Part shown: one piece after another, positions 24,540-35,954 of the stretch
How positions within the stretch are numbered: position 1 is the first letter of the stretch
Layout of the letters: every line of letters starts with the position of its first letter
From: Peromyscus leucopus
Lineage: Eukaryota > Chordata > Mammalia > Rodentia > Cricetidae
Direction: 5' to 3'
DNA: 64,000 nucleotides
Assembly: GCF_004664715.2 (NCBI RefSeq)
Contig: NC_051069.1
Coordinates: 77,770,647 to 77,834,646, forward strand
Position numbers and translations under genes: made by a program
Notes under the pieces: model-generated
What the model was told of the DNA's origin: nothing
The model's database searches: none
The model's input: only the letters and a program-made list of their open reading frames with translations

Positions 24540-25860
24540 TGTGATTTAATTCTGTGTATGGCAATGCAGGCTTCATTTTTCAGGAATAAAAAATCAAGAT
24601 AATTATAGGATTGCAGTTGCTGATATTTCCTGTTTCACTCTTCTTGACAGAAATATAGATTAATCTGATGTCCTTCTGAGCCATTCTACCTGTGTCTTTT
24701 TTGGAGACTCCATTGAAATTAGTGTCTTGGTTGCTGGTCTGAGACATGCTTTCCAAGTGTTTATAAATAAATATACACTAGAGTGATCAAACTCCTTCAA
24801 GTCCACATGTTTGCCTTTCACTACAGACATAGGTAGGTTAAGCACACCCTTCCTTGTTGGCTATCCAAGAAAACACTCCCTATTTCACATGGTCCCTAGT
24901 AAATGCTTTGCTTCATTTCTGATTTTAGCATCTTAGTCCTTCACATCCTCCTGCCCACCCCTCGCCACTTGAAGGCAACATTAGTTACTTGACTTCTTTC
25001 TGATGCAAATAGTTAACGAGAATAAGAATTAGGGAGGCTCATAGTTCAAGGATATGTCCATCATGTTGGGGAACAAATGGTGGCAGCAGCTTGAGGGAGC
25101 TGGTCCCATTGCATCTAAAATCAGCAAGAAGAAAACAAGGAACTCTTGCTGTTCAGCTCCTGTTCCCTTTTCCTTACTTTGAGACCTCAAACCATGGAAT
25201 GGTCAAGTGATCTCATGAGCATTTAGTGTGGATCTTACCAACTGTAGTGAATCTAACCCCCAATCATCCTTCAGAGACATCCCCAGAGGTTTCTATATCT
25301 GTCCTAAATCCCATCAAGTTGAATTCTAGGGTACCCTCTGTGGAAACTTGTTTGTTTATCAAAGATACAGTTCCTGGCTTCAGTTTATTGGATGAACCTT
25401 GAGGCATAAATGAGGCTCTCATGACTATAGAAGAATTTCCTATTCAATCAACAGGTACCCATTGTTCCTTCTTTTTGAATTTCTACACAAATAGAGAATC
25501 TTGGATTGACTGAGATAAACATCCCCCAAATAACTTCAGCTTCTGTGGTCTGAAGCAAATTGAGTCCATGGCTTTAGCTGGTGATCCTATTTACCTTGAA
25601 AATAATACTAATACTCATTGTCAAGTTTATTTTAGAAAAGAGATGAAGACTCCAATGCTCCCTTCCTTAACTTACCTAATTACCCCCATTTGGTATTTTT
25701 TTCTGTATATTAGATACTTCTTTTTTTGAATGCCTAATTCTGTATATTGAAAGAAGGAGGAGGTCTTAAATACAGGCTTAGAGCACAATGGGAGGACCTC
25801 AGAGAACAGAAGTTCACTACTGATGTTTTACAGTCTTGAATCTAAGCTGTTAAGGCCCAT
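24540..25860. other. Upstream flank of TRIM copy 1; spacer to copy 2
   Basis: The presumed promoter and 5' leader region of copy 1 and the spacer to the 3' break of copy 2. No TATA-like element, CpG-rich stretch, SINE or exon could be identified with confidence. Confidence 0.4.
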
Positions 25861-25869
25861 TATGCAGGA

Positions 25870-26000
25870 TATACAGACATGGAACTTTCCCAAGAAAGAC
25901 ACGAGGATTGCCCAGTGACAGAGAAATGGCTGAGATCTACATGAACAACCTGGACATGAGTGGGAGTAATGAAGGGCAAGGGTCGAGGGAAAGAGAGCCT
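25870..26000 (+). mobile_element. L1 3'-UTR fragment at the 3' break of TRIM copy 2
   Basis: GAGATCTACATGAACAACC and GGTCGAGGGAAAGAGAG match L1-A 3' UTR at about 21697-21765. Both ends are broken. The TRIM SPRY exon of copy 2 resumes about 12 bp to the right. Confidence 0.8.
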
Positions 26001-26009
26001 GTGGTGAAG

Positions 26010-26171
26010 GAGTTCTTTGATCCCCAGGAAGCAAAATAGCAACCAGCAGAATATGCAGATGCATCTTTATGATGAAGTCTAAAGCTCAATCTTCTCATGA
26101 CATTAAATAGGTTCATCTTAAAATGGAGCACGGTTATGTTTTCAAAGAAAATATGAACTGTGGGAAGAATC
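26010..26171 (-). pseudogene. TRIM43-like copy 2, exon 6 fragment (start of SPRY)
   Basis: Acceptor TTCTTCCCACAG and about 54 codons, in frame with exon 5, reading MRRLSFRLHHKDASAYSAGC to FASWGSK. It then breaks into non-TRIM sequence and an L1 3'-UTR fragment. Confidence 0.85.
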
Positions 26172-26800
26172 AACATTTTAGTTAAAATGATCATTTCTAT
26201 TTCTCAGGTGAGAGAGGTCTGTAGAGTCTTCTTGGTTTTTAAAAAGATAAGGCTAAGGCTTGAGGTTCATTATGGCTCATGATACAAAGTGAAGTTTTTC
26301 CACAAGAAACAGAATGGTACTACGAATTTTTTAATGAAACTTTGTAGGTGCTGTAGAGGAGGTTGCCTCAGCCTACTTCTATCAGGTGACTTTTAATTAC
26401 ACCTGGCAAAGAGAAGATGTATGTATTGCAGAGAGGGCCAGAGCAAAGGCTGTGCTCATGGGTCTACATGAAAAGTTATTCCCATTATATAAGTAGTGAT
26501 AATTTTCATATTGGTGTTTTGACTTGCATCTAACTGAGCATATTTATACTCAAGGAGAATCTAAATATGTTCTAGAAGTGGATCCCTAGATGTAATTGTC
26601 CTCGTTTAACCTCTAGTTCCTCTGATACTCTTTTCCTGTGATGTTACAATTGACTTTTAGGTCTATGAGTGGAATTTAGACACTGCCTCATGTCCCATCA
26701 ATTTGTTTCATTTTCATTGCTCATGATACATGGATTTGTCTGTTTAGTGTTTTTATAATTTTTCTTTTTCAGATCCTTTTGTGATAGGACCTTGGTATTT

Positions 26801-26988
26801 AAAATCCTTGAGTGGAAACCGGGCAGTGGTGGCGCACCCCTTTAATCCCAGCACTCGGGAGGCAGAGCCAGGCGGATCTCTGTGAGTTCGAGGCCAGCCT
26901 GGGCTACCAAGTGAGTTCCAGGAAAGGCGCAAAGCTACACAGAGACACCTTGTCTCGAAAAACCAAAAAAAAAAAAAAAAATCCTTGA
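26801..26988 (+). repeat. B1 SINE with 11-bp target-site duplication (copy 2 only)
   Basis: Young-looking B1 (AACCGGGCAGTGGTGGCGCA ... CTTGTCTCGAAAAACC plus A17), flanked by AAAATCCTTGA at 26801-26811 and 26978-26988. Copy 1 has no SINE at the matching position near 14525, so it arrived after the duplication. Confidence 0.95.
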
Positions 26989-27453
26989 CTGGTATGGAAC
27001 TCACTATATTGACCAGACTGTCCTCAAACTCATTAATATTCCTCCCCACTCTAGGTATTTGATGTTGGGATTACTAGTGTGCATGACTATATCTTGTGTA
27101 TTTCTAGCTATGGAGTAAAATGCAATGTAAGAAATTAATTGTTAAAATGTTTAAAGGAAAATATTCAAATATATACATCACTGTATCCTCTTAATTTGAA
27201 TTAAATCATCCTGAATTAATTTATCATTCCTTATGTCTCAGTGAACAAATGATACTCTTTTCAGCCAATATCATGTACAACATGATATTGATATTCATTT
27301 ATGTATGTTATTTTGTTTGTAAGATGACCATGTGCTTAAATTACAATGTAATAAACCTAGATATATTACTAGGGAGTTAAAATATTTGTGCTTGCAAAAG
27401 TTATCTCTATGTGGAAGAATGCCTCTGGTCATATTATCAGTGGAGACACTCAC

Positions 27454-27551
27454 CTTGGAACTGGTTGTAACTTTCAGTCAGTCCAGTGATGGGTAGGGCA
27501 TTGAGTTCTGGGTTCGTAGTCTGAGGCATGCTCAGCTGCGTTGACTCACTC
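27454..27551 (-). pseudogene. TRIM43-like copy 2, exon 5 (open)
   Basis: 98 bp between CCTTGCAG and GTGAGT. With exon 4 it reads RSESTQLSMPQTTNPELNA, then LPITGLTESYNQFQ, without a stop. This is the undamaged form of the exon and shows the ancestral frame for copy 1. Confidence 0.87.
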
Positions 27552-27619
27552 CTGCAAGGAAAAGAAAATATTGATCTGCCTCGTACTAAAGATATTATCA
27601 CAATCATTAGAAACAAAAC

Positions 27620-27800
27620 CTCACTCCAAGTCCAGCCAAATGACTCAGGGGATAAGTCCCTTGCTACACAAGCCTGACAACTTGAGTTCAATCCCAGGTG
27701 GAAGGAAAGCACTGTCTCCTGAAAGATGTCTTCTGACTTGCACACATGTATAATGGCATATTTGCATGTACATGTATACACATTGACACACACATAAATA
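27620..27800 (+). repeat. RSINE1/B4-like SINE in TRIM copy 2
   Basis: Paralogous to the element at 15331-15510, with a better-preserved middle (AAGTCCCTTGCTACACAAGC). Confidence 0.65.
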
Positions 27801-27950
27801 TTGCAAATCAAATAGAAAAATCCCAAACATATTAAACACAAACAATTGACTATTTTCCATTCAATCTATATCTGCACTTTGCTAAGGCAGGTTGATCAAT
27901 ATTCTAGCATATTTCAGGGTATCCTGGCTTGCACTGATACCTAAACTCAC

Positions 27951-27973
27951 CTTCTGAACATGTCGTCCAAACC
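27951..27973 (-). pseudogene. TRIM43-like copy 2, exon 4 (23 bp)
   Basis: 23 bp between a TTTGCAG acceptor and a GTGAGT donor, encoding GLDDMFR plus two bases. Differs from copy 1 at two positions. Confidence 0.85.
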
Positions 27974-28757
27974 CTGCAAATAAAACAAGAGAAAATTAGA
28001 TATCTTAAGAAATGGTATACAGAGTTTGTTTTTAAAGTTCACATAATGTCAGTCACCATCACATCGATCTACTGTGAAAATTTATATTTATGTCTCAAGA
28101 TAATGCCAATGAAGCTGTTTAGCAGAATTTGAATTCTTGTTGAAATTAGACTGCAAGAGTAAAATTTGAGGACAAGGGTAGTGAACGAACATTGCATTTG
28201 AACTCCCACCTGTCTGCAAGGTAAATTTTCTGAGCTTTGCTACAAAGCACAGGGATACTTTAAGTAAGAGTACTTCAAAAGGATAACTTCACCTCTGTAT
28301 GGTGCGGCACACCTGTAATTCCAGAATTACAGGGTTAGAGGCCTAAGGATTACTGTGAGTTGCAGGCCACCATACACCAGAATTGAAACCTATCCCAACT
28401 TCCAAAATCCCAACTTACCAAAGAGCTCTCGAAAACACAGCTTTCAAACATAAGATATTAAGACATAGGTTTCTTTAAAATTGTACACAATATTGAAGTA
28501 GAGGTAAAAAAGAGCGTTTGAAAGAGCAACCACTGAATTTGGGTTCTCAGAGAAGCAAGATACAAAAGCCAACAGTTAAGACATATTCTTTGGGGAATCT
28601 ACTGACATAATTTCAAAAAGCTTGTTCTTTCAAGATTATTCCTGAAAAGGAAATCCCCTAGCATAAATGCAGGGAATATTGAAAGCTATCTTAGTATAAC
28701 ACTCACCAGTGTGGGTCTAAGACAATAAAGACTCTTCCTGCACTCCTCCATGCTCAC

Positions 28758-28988
28758 CTACAGCAGGACCACATATGGCTCCTGGGACATTGCCATCAGC
28801 TCCTGATACATTTCTCTTAGTTCTTTTCTCTTTTGGACCATCATGGCTTCACTTGTCCTGAGTTTCTCTAAAACACATTGGCCTTCATTTCTCATAGACT
28901 GAATGTGTTTCTCTTCTTCTTCACAGAGGAGTGGATGCAGTTTTCTGTACTCTGTCCTGATCATTTCTTTCCACAGAGTCATATAGTA
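28758..28988 (-). pseudogene. TRIM43-like copy 2, exon 3 (terminal nonsense)
   Basis: 231 bp, TTTTTTTCAG acceptor and GTGAGC donor. The coiled coil is nearly identical to copy 1, but the last codon is TAG (CAG in copy 1), which would stop translation just before exon 4. Confidence 0.9.
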
Positions 28989-29535
28989 CTGAAAAAAAGG
29001 GGACATTCTTGATAATATTTGCAAAGTATTTTATCCTCCTCCATTGCATCCTCCAATGCTTACATTTGACAAATATCTTCTATAACTGTTCTACATAGAC
29101 TCTGACTGTCTCCACTTCTCAGAAAACGTAAATTCCTTGGTTTCATTCATTTATTCTTTATTAATTACACAGGCAAATAAACCCTAAGCATATTCACCTA
29201 TATTAGAGATGCAGAGGTACCTGAAGAAAAGGTATTGATTGATCATTCATATGTTGAATCAGATATGAAACTCCTCTTATTGTAATTAGAATTCATCGTT
29301 CAGTCAGTGAGTCTAATGCAGTGTGCTGAACTGTCAGCAATTCACTCATTAGTCTGAAACTCTTCTCCACAGCCGGACCATTCATTCCATGTGTAGTTAT
29401 ACTAACAATCATGATTAGAGCCAGCAGGAAATGTTTTCCTAGTATCATATCCCATGCCTTTTACTCAATTCATGATTAATGAATTTTGAAAAATATCTGC
29501 TTTAACTAGATTTTAAGCATGAATCTCATACTTAC

Positions 29536-29631
29536 CATCCACAGAGTTGTCTTTCTGTTCTCTGACTTTATATTCTCTGGATTTTCTTGATTCTTCTCCC
29601 ATAAAGATACCATTTGCTTTATAAGCCTTTC
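29536..29631 (-). pseudogene. TRIM43-like copy 2, exon 2 (96 bp, open)
   Basis: 96 bp between ATTTACAG and GTAAGT, reading ERLIKQMVSLWEKNQENPEN to NRKTTLWM. It has the normal family length, which confirms that copy 1 lost a base. Confidence 0.88.
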
Positions 29632-29865
29632 CTGTAAATCACAATGAATATCAACTTTTGATAAATAGTACTGAGAGACAGACTTTTGGGCAATTAATAC
29701 AATTACTTTAATGAGAGTAGAAGGATCACAATATTCCTTCATTTTCTCTATTCATAACTATGAATTTTATATTTCAGTACATAGAAATAGAAAATATAGC
29801 ATACCCCTTTGCTCAGGTATAGTGATTAATAATTTTGATTAATGTCTGGGTAATTTGCATAAGAT

Positions 29866-30796
29866 TGGGGTTCCCCACTCCTCCACTGTTGGTGGGAATG
29901 TAAACTTGTACAACCACTGTGGAAATCAGTATGGCGGTTTCACAGAAAATTAGGAATCGAACTACCTCAAGACCCAGCCATCCCACTCTTGGGCATATAC
30001 CCAAGGAATGCTGATTCATACCATAAAGATACATGCTCAGCTATGTTCATAGCAGCACTATTTGTAATAGCCAGAACCTGGAAACAACCTAGATGCCCAT
30101 CAATGGAAGAATGGATGAAAAAAATGTGGTACATATACACAATGGAGTACTACTCAGCAGAGAAAAACAATGAAAGCATGAAATTTGCAGGCAAATGGAT
30201 GGAACTAGAAAAAATCATCCTGAGTGAGGTAACCCAAACCCAGAAAGACAGTTATGGTATGTACTCACTCATAGGTGGATTCTAGATATAAAATAAAGAA
30301 CAATCAGACCACAACCCATAGAACCATAGAGGCTATATATATATATTGCATGGAGGTCCCTAGGACAACTGTGGCATATAATAAATTTCAGTTTTACTCA
30401 ATTATTGAAAAAAATAGCCAAATGAATGGAAACACATGAACTATGAACCAAAGGCTGAGGGGCCCCTAGCTGGATCAGGCACTCTGAATAGGTGAGACAG
30501 TTGATTGGCTTGATCAGTTTGGGAGGCAACTAGGCAGTGGGACCAAGTCCTGTGCTCATTGCATGAGTTGGCTGTTTGAAACCTGGAACTTATGCAGGGA
30601 CACTTGGCTCAGTCTGGGAGGAAGGGACTGGACCTCCTTGGACTGAGTCTACCAGGTTGATCGCAGTCCTCGGGGGAGGACTTGTCCTGGAGGAGGTGGG
30701 AATGGAGGGTGGGCTGGGGGTAAGGGGAGGGGGTGGGAGGGGGGAGAATAGGGGAACCCATGGCTGATATGTAGAACTGAATGGTATTATAAAATA

Positions 30797-30846
<50 letters not shown>

Positions 30847-30862
30847 AAAAATAAAAAAAAAA
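29866..30862 (+). mobile_element. 5'-truncated L1 with 15-bp target-site duplication
   Basis: ORF2 C-terminal end (from CCACTGTTGGTGGGAATG; 29989-30285 reads MGIYPRNADSYHKDTCSAMF to the ORF2 stop), 3' UTR with a G-rich tract, then an (AT)n and A-rich tail. It interrupts TRIM copy 2 sequence: AAGATTGGGGTTCCC at about 29862 is repeated as AAGATTGGGATTCCC at about 30861 (one mismatch). The paralogous place in copy 1 has no insertion. Confidence 0.9.
30800..30843. repeat. (AT)n microsatellite in L1 tail
   Basis: About 22 AT units inside the A-rich 3' tail of the preceding L1. Confidence 0.95.
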
Positions 30863-30935
30863 GATTGGGATTCCCAGATGTTTGGTGCACCTGACTACAA
30901 AGTATTTTTCCTAATTTAATCTCCAGTCATAGACA

Positions 30936-31565
30936 CTTTTTTTTAAATTTTATTTTATTTTACAATACCATTCAGTTCTACATATCAGCCACGGGTTCCC
31001 CTATTCTCCCCCCTCCCACCCCCTCCCCTTACCCCCAGCCCACCCCCCATTCCCACCTCCTCCAGGGCAAATCCTCCCCCGAGGACTGTGATCAACCTGG
31101 TAGACTCTGTCCAGGCAGGTCCAGTCCCTTCCTCCCAGACTGAGCCAAGTGTCCCTGCATAAGCTTCAGGTTTCAAACAGCCAACTCATGCAATGAGCAC
31201 AGGACTTGGTCCCACTGCCTAGTTGCCTCCCAAACTGATCAAGCCAATCAAGCCATCTTCTTTATGTGTGCATTTAGAGCTATGAATTATCCTCTTAGCA
31301 CTGCTTTCATAGTGTTCCATAAGTTTGGGTATGTTGTACTTTCATTTTCATTGAATTCTAGGAAATCTTTAATTTCTTTCTTTATTTCTTCCTTGACCCA
31401 TTGATGTTTCAGGTGGGCATTATTCAGTTTCCATGAGTTTGTGGGTTTTCTATAATTTTTGTTGTTGTTGAGGTCTAACTTTAAGGCATGGTGGTCTGAT
31501 AAGATACAGGAGGTTATTCCAATTTTTTTGTATCTGTTGAGATTTGTTTTGTGTCCAAGCCACAT
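30936..31565 (-). mobile_element. L1 with internal deletion, at the 5' break of TRIM copy 2
   Basis: Minus-strand L1. A T-rich reversed tail and 3' UTR (30936 to about 31255, with C-rich reversed polypurine) join directly to an ORF2 endonuclease-region piece (minus reading HKTNLNRYKKIGITSCILSD), so most of ORF2 is missing. Its left edge coincides with the end of homology between TRIM copies 1 and 2. Confidence 0.85.
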
Positions 31566-31569
31566 GTAT

Positions 31570-33150
31570 ACTTCTAACCTAGTAAATCAGTCAATAGCAG
31601 GAATAACCAACATGGTAAACTATGACTACATATTACTTCACACTGTAATAATATCTTCCTAAAGTTTACAACAGAAAAATACTAAAATATTTTCCTTTGA
31701 TAAATCATGAGTTTTCACTTTTATACATAGTATTTATATAACAAATCTCTAAACACTAGTAATTTTCAACCCATTCAGAGTATTTATTTTTAGACATTAT
31801 ATGTGTACAATAATTTAGAGATGTCCATGTTGCATGTATGAAGTACATCAGAAACACTCTAAATATATATTTATGAAGAAAGATGACCAAATGGGAGTAG
31901 AATCTCTTTTCATAAATTGCAAAATATTAATCATTTTTAAGCATAAACCTTAGTTTGGTAATAAATTAACAATAGGAAATATCAATGACATTTTACCTAT
32001 AAATTGTGCACTCACCCAAGGAATTATCTTTGGCCTCAGAACTTTTTAGTGGAGACACAATATTAGCTCAGCTCTGGGATATGATACTCAATGTATGGTG
32101 GTGACAGATCTAGTACTCTAGGAGCCAGAAGTTACAGAAACACACTCTGTCTGGTCTAGAGAAGAATGAACCTGGCTGGCCCCTAGAGTGTCCTTATATA
32201 CTCTCTAAAGGTATCTGTTGGAGTTTGGATCCCCATCATCTCTTGCCTTTTTTCACTCTCCATTGTGGTATTCTGTGCATATCTGCCTATATGGCCCATT
32301 GCTTCTTTCATATGTTCTTCTAAACAAGCATTAGTAGGCTTTTCTTACTTGATCTAAAAATCTAATGTTTTGCTTAATTTTATAGTAAGCCAAATCAATG
32401 ACAAATTAATGTTTCACGGATTATGAGATCAAGAGAAGGCTAGGTATAATTATTAAGAGGACTGACAGGTTAAAGTGTGTTTCATATTATTTATGTGGCA
32501 AGCCAGTTGTCAACATTGACATGTGTTTAGTATTTAGAGAGCACAAAGAACATAAGGGGTATGTTACGATGGATTTTAAGGAGTATGTAAAATAATGAGT
32601 AGAAAGACATAAAAATTATAGGTAACTTACTAAATCCTGATTAGGGAATTGGAGTCATCAGACTTATGAAGATTTCACATATGTAAAGTTTATTTGAGTC
32701 TTGTGTCTAGAAATATAGTTCAGATAAGGATTACTACTAACTGAGTTAGCAGGAATCCCATGGATGAGGCCACCACCTGTGCTATCATTCACGTTATGGC
32801 TTTTATGAAGCATCTTCCTGGCGTTTGAATTTAAATCACTACAGTAACAAGGGTTACCTGATGGGACACCAGAAGATGGAGACTCTCACATTCCCTTAGG
32901 CAATTTTCTTTGCCTCTGAAGTCATAGTCAGATCCTGGAAAGTCTTAACCCTATTTGAGTAGATCACAGAAGCCATTTTGCATATGTCTTTGAGAATACA
33001 AGAGCCAAAAAGGCAGATGATTTGGTTCATTAAACAAACTTTTGTGGTGTGAACTAAGTTTCATGCAGAGCTCCCTGATCCTGCTCTTTGGGGGACTGAA
33101 GATTAGGAAGGGTGGGTACAAGATAAAGGCATCCTGAAGTGAAGGTTGTA
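31570..33150. other. Unannotated AT-rich sequence
   Basis: No SINE, L1 or TRIM RING-exon homology. Searched specifically for the missing exon 1 of TRIM copy 2 without success. Confidence 0.45.
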
Positions 33151-33310
33151 TTTTAACATTTGAGAATTCTCTGTTTAGATCTATACTCCAATTTTAGCTG
33201 AGTTAATTGTTTTCCTGATGTTCAGTTTTTTGAGTTCTTTATGTATTTTAAATATTATCCATCTATTGTGTGTGTAAAAATCTTTTCCCATTCTGTAGGT
33301 TGTCATCAAT
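33150..33310 (-). mobile_element. Old L1 ORF2 fragment
   Basis: Degenerate ORF2 C-terminal-region sequence (reversed) ending TTTTCCCATTCTGTAGG. It overlaps in content with the next L1, so it is a separate copy. Confidence 0.6.
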
Positions 33311-35670
33311 GATTTTAATTTTAGTCGTTCTGACAGGTATAAGAGGATATCTCAATGTCATTTTGATTTGCATTTCCCTGATGGCTAAGGATGCTTAGCA
33401 ATGCTTTAAAGGTATTTCAGCCATTTGATATTGTTCTGTTGAGACTTCTGTTTAGCTCTGTACCCCATTTTTAATTGGATTATTGGGTATTTTGATGTCT
33501 AGTTTCTTGAGTTCTTTATGTATTTTGGAGATCAGCCTACTGTCAGATGTGGGGTTGGTGAAGATCTTTCCCATTCAGTAGGCTGCCATTTTGTCTCATT
33601 TACTGTGTCCTTTGCCTTAAAGAAGCTTCCCAGTTTTAGCAGGTTTTATTTAATAATTGTTGCTCTCTGTATCTGTGCTACAGGTGTTATACTTAAGAAG
33701 TAGTCTCCTGTACCAATGCATTTGATGCTACTTCCTACTTTCTTTTATCAGGATCAGTGTAACTGGATATGTTGAGGATTTTGATTCATTTGGCTTGAGT
33801 TTTATGCATGGGGATAGATATGAATCTATTTTCATTCTTTAGAATTGAGACTTCATCTTGATGGGTTTTTCCTCTGATGAATATGAAATGTGCTTCATCT
33901 CTTTTGATTGATTTTTGTTTGAAGTCTATTTTGTTAGATATTCGGATAGCTATACCAGCTTATTTCTTAGGTCCATTTGATTGGAAAATCTTTTCCCGAC
34001 CCTTTGATGCCTGTCTTTGAGGTTGAGGTGTCTTTCTGGTATGCAGCAGAAAAATGGGACCTGTTTTTATATTCATTCTGTTAGCCTGAGTGTTTTTTAT
34101 AGGTGAATTGAGTTCATTGATGTTAAGGGATATTCATGACCAGTAGTTGTTAATTCCTGTTATTTTCAGTTTGGGGGGTGGTAGTGGTAGTGCTTGTGTG
34201 TTTCCCTTCTTTGGGGTTTGTTGGTGTGAGGTTATGTATTGCCTGTGTTTTTGTGAGTACAGTTAACTTCCTTGGGTTGGAGTTTTCCTTCTAGTATTTT
34301 CTGTTGGGCTGGTTTTGTGGATAGGTATTGTTTAAATCTGGCTTTGTCATGGAATATCTTGTTTTCTCCATCTATGATGATTGAAAGCTTTGTTGGTATA
34401 GTAGTCTGGCCTGCTGTCTAGGGCCTTCTGGCTTTCAGAGTCTCCACTGAGAAGGTGAGTGTAATTCTGATGGGTCTGCCTTTATATATCACTTGACTTT
34501 TTTCTTTGTAACTCTTAATATTCTTTCTTTATACTGTATGTTTAGTGGTTTGATGATTATATGGCGAGGGGACTTTTTTTGGTCCAGTCTATTTGGTGTT
34601 CTGTAAGCTTCTTGTAGTTTCCTATGCATGTCCTTCTTTAGGTGGGGAAAATTTTCTTTTATGATTTTGTTAAATGTATTTTCTATGCCTTTAAGCTGAA
34701 ATTCTTCTTTCTTCTTTCCCTATTATTCTTAGGTTTGGTCTTTTCATGGTTTCTCAGATTTCCTAGATGTTGTGTTAAGAATTTGTTGGGTTCAGTATTT
34801 TCTTTGACTAATAAATCTATTTCTGTGATCATATCTTCAACACTTGAGATTCCCTCTTCCATCTCTTGTATTCCGTTTGTTATGCCTGCATCTGTAGTAT
34901 CTTATGATTTACTCAGATTTTCCCTCTCCAGAAGTCCCTTAGTTTATGTTTTCTTGATTGCCTCTATTTCAATTTTCTAGTCTTGAACTGTTTTCTTTAC
35001 CTGTTTGTTTTTTCTTGGCTCTCTTTAAGGAATTTATTGATCTCTTCCAATTTTTTTTATCTTTTCTTCCATTTATTTAAGGGAGTTTTTTATTTCCTTT
35101 TTAAGGGCCTCTATCATCTTTATAAAGATATTTTTTAGGTTGTGTTCTTCTGCTTCTTCATTGGGGTGTTCATATCTTGTAGTCATAGAACCACTAGTTT
35201 CTGGTGGTGCCATATTGTTCTTTATGTTGTTGAATGTATTCTTATACTGTAGTCTACCATCTCTTCCTCCACTTGGTGCAGGCGGGGCTTGTGGCTCTGG
35301 TGGTCAGTGATGCCTCAGGGGATGTTTGAGGGTATGGGGAGGGTGCTGCTGGGTCTCTGGGGCTTTGATGTCTGGAGGGGGGGACATGAGATGTACCCCT
35401 GGGTGCTAAGGACTAGAGAGCAGGGCTGTCCAGCTGAAAGTCCACACACTCACATCCTCCTCTAGGTGCAGGTGGTTCCTGTGGTAACTCCTCCTCCAGG
35501 TGCAGGTGGTCCTGGTCCACCTGATGAGAGGGGAAATTCTGGGGGTGGGGGAGGGTGTTACAGTGTCTCTGAGGTGTAGGTGTCAGTGGGTGGGGGAGAG
35601 GCATGAGATGTACCCCTGGAGGCTAGGGCCTAGGGAGCAGGGCTATCCAGCTGATGTTGTTTTTCAAGAG
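33311..35670 (-). mobile_element. L1-C, minus strand, internally deleted, with 5' monomers
   Basis: Reading right to left: two G/C-rich 5' UTR monomers (about 35260-35670), a degenerate ORF1 (coiled-coil to RRM region about 34320-35130), the ORF1-ORF2 spacer and ORF2 endonuclease start (about 33830-34300). A jump near 33830 leads to the ORF2 C-terminal region (33311-33830). Frames are heavily broken and most of the RT domain is deleted. Confidence 0.8.
35260..35670 (-). promoter_or_regulatory. Two about 217-bp L1-C 5' UTR monomers
   Basis: CATGAGATGTACCCCTGG recurs at 35385 and 35602, and AGCAGGGCTNTCCAGCTGA also recurs about 217 bp apart. Tandem G/C-rich monomers at the 5' end of rodent L1s act as their promoter. 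Activity here is inference. Confidence 0.7.
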
Positions 35671-35954
35671 GTTATTTTTTTTAACAGCTGAGTAATAGTC
35701 CATTTTGTAGCACATTTACTTTATCTATTCTTCTGTTGAGGGACATCTAGGCTGTTTCCAATTTCTGACAGTCATGAAGAGCAGCAATGAATATGGTTGA
35801 ACATGTTTCCTTGTGGTAGGATGAAGTGTCATTTGAATATTTGCCCAAGAGCAGTAATTCTCTATTAAGAATTCTGTTTAGATTTGTTCCCCATTTTTAA
35901 TCGGGTTATTTGGTTACTTGATATCTAGTCTTGAGTTTTTTCCATATTTTGGAT

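Larger units (their letters stand above)
26010..30935 (-). pseudogene. TRIM43-like gene copy 2, truncated at both ends
   Basis: Direct tandem duplicate of copy 1. Recognisable: start of the SPRY exon (26010-26171), exon 5 (27454-27551), exon 4 (27951-27973), exon 3 (28758-28988) and exon 2 (29536-29631), with intron sequence alignable to copy 1 throughout. The RING/B-box exon and most of the SPRY are absent. Homology to copy 1 stops at the L1 at about 30935 and does not return after it. Exons 2, 4 and 5 are better preserved than in copy 1, and they join in frame. Exon 3 ends in TAG where copy 1 has CAG. Without RING or SPRY it cannot make a TRIM E3 ligase. Confidence 0.88.

Noticed and set aside
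26753..27049. Minus-strand 98-codon frame through the B1 at 26812
   Set aside because: Reverse translation of a B1 SINE (the common CSLGSPGWPRTHRDPPASASRV-type artefact peptide, shortened here).
35413..35604. Pro/His-rich minus-strand frame
   Set aside because: Translation of the L1-C 5' UTR monomer.
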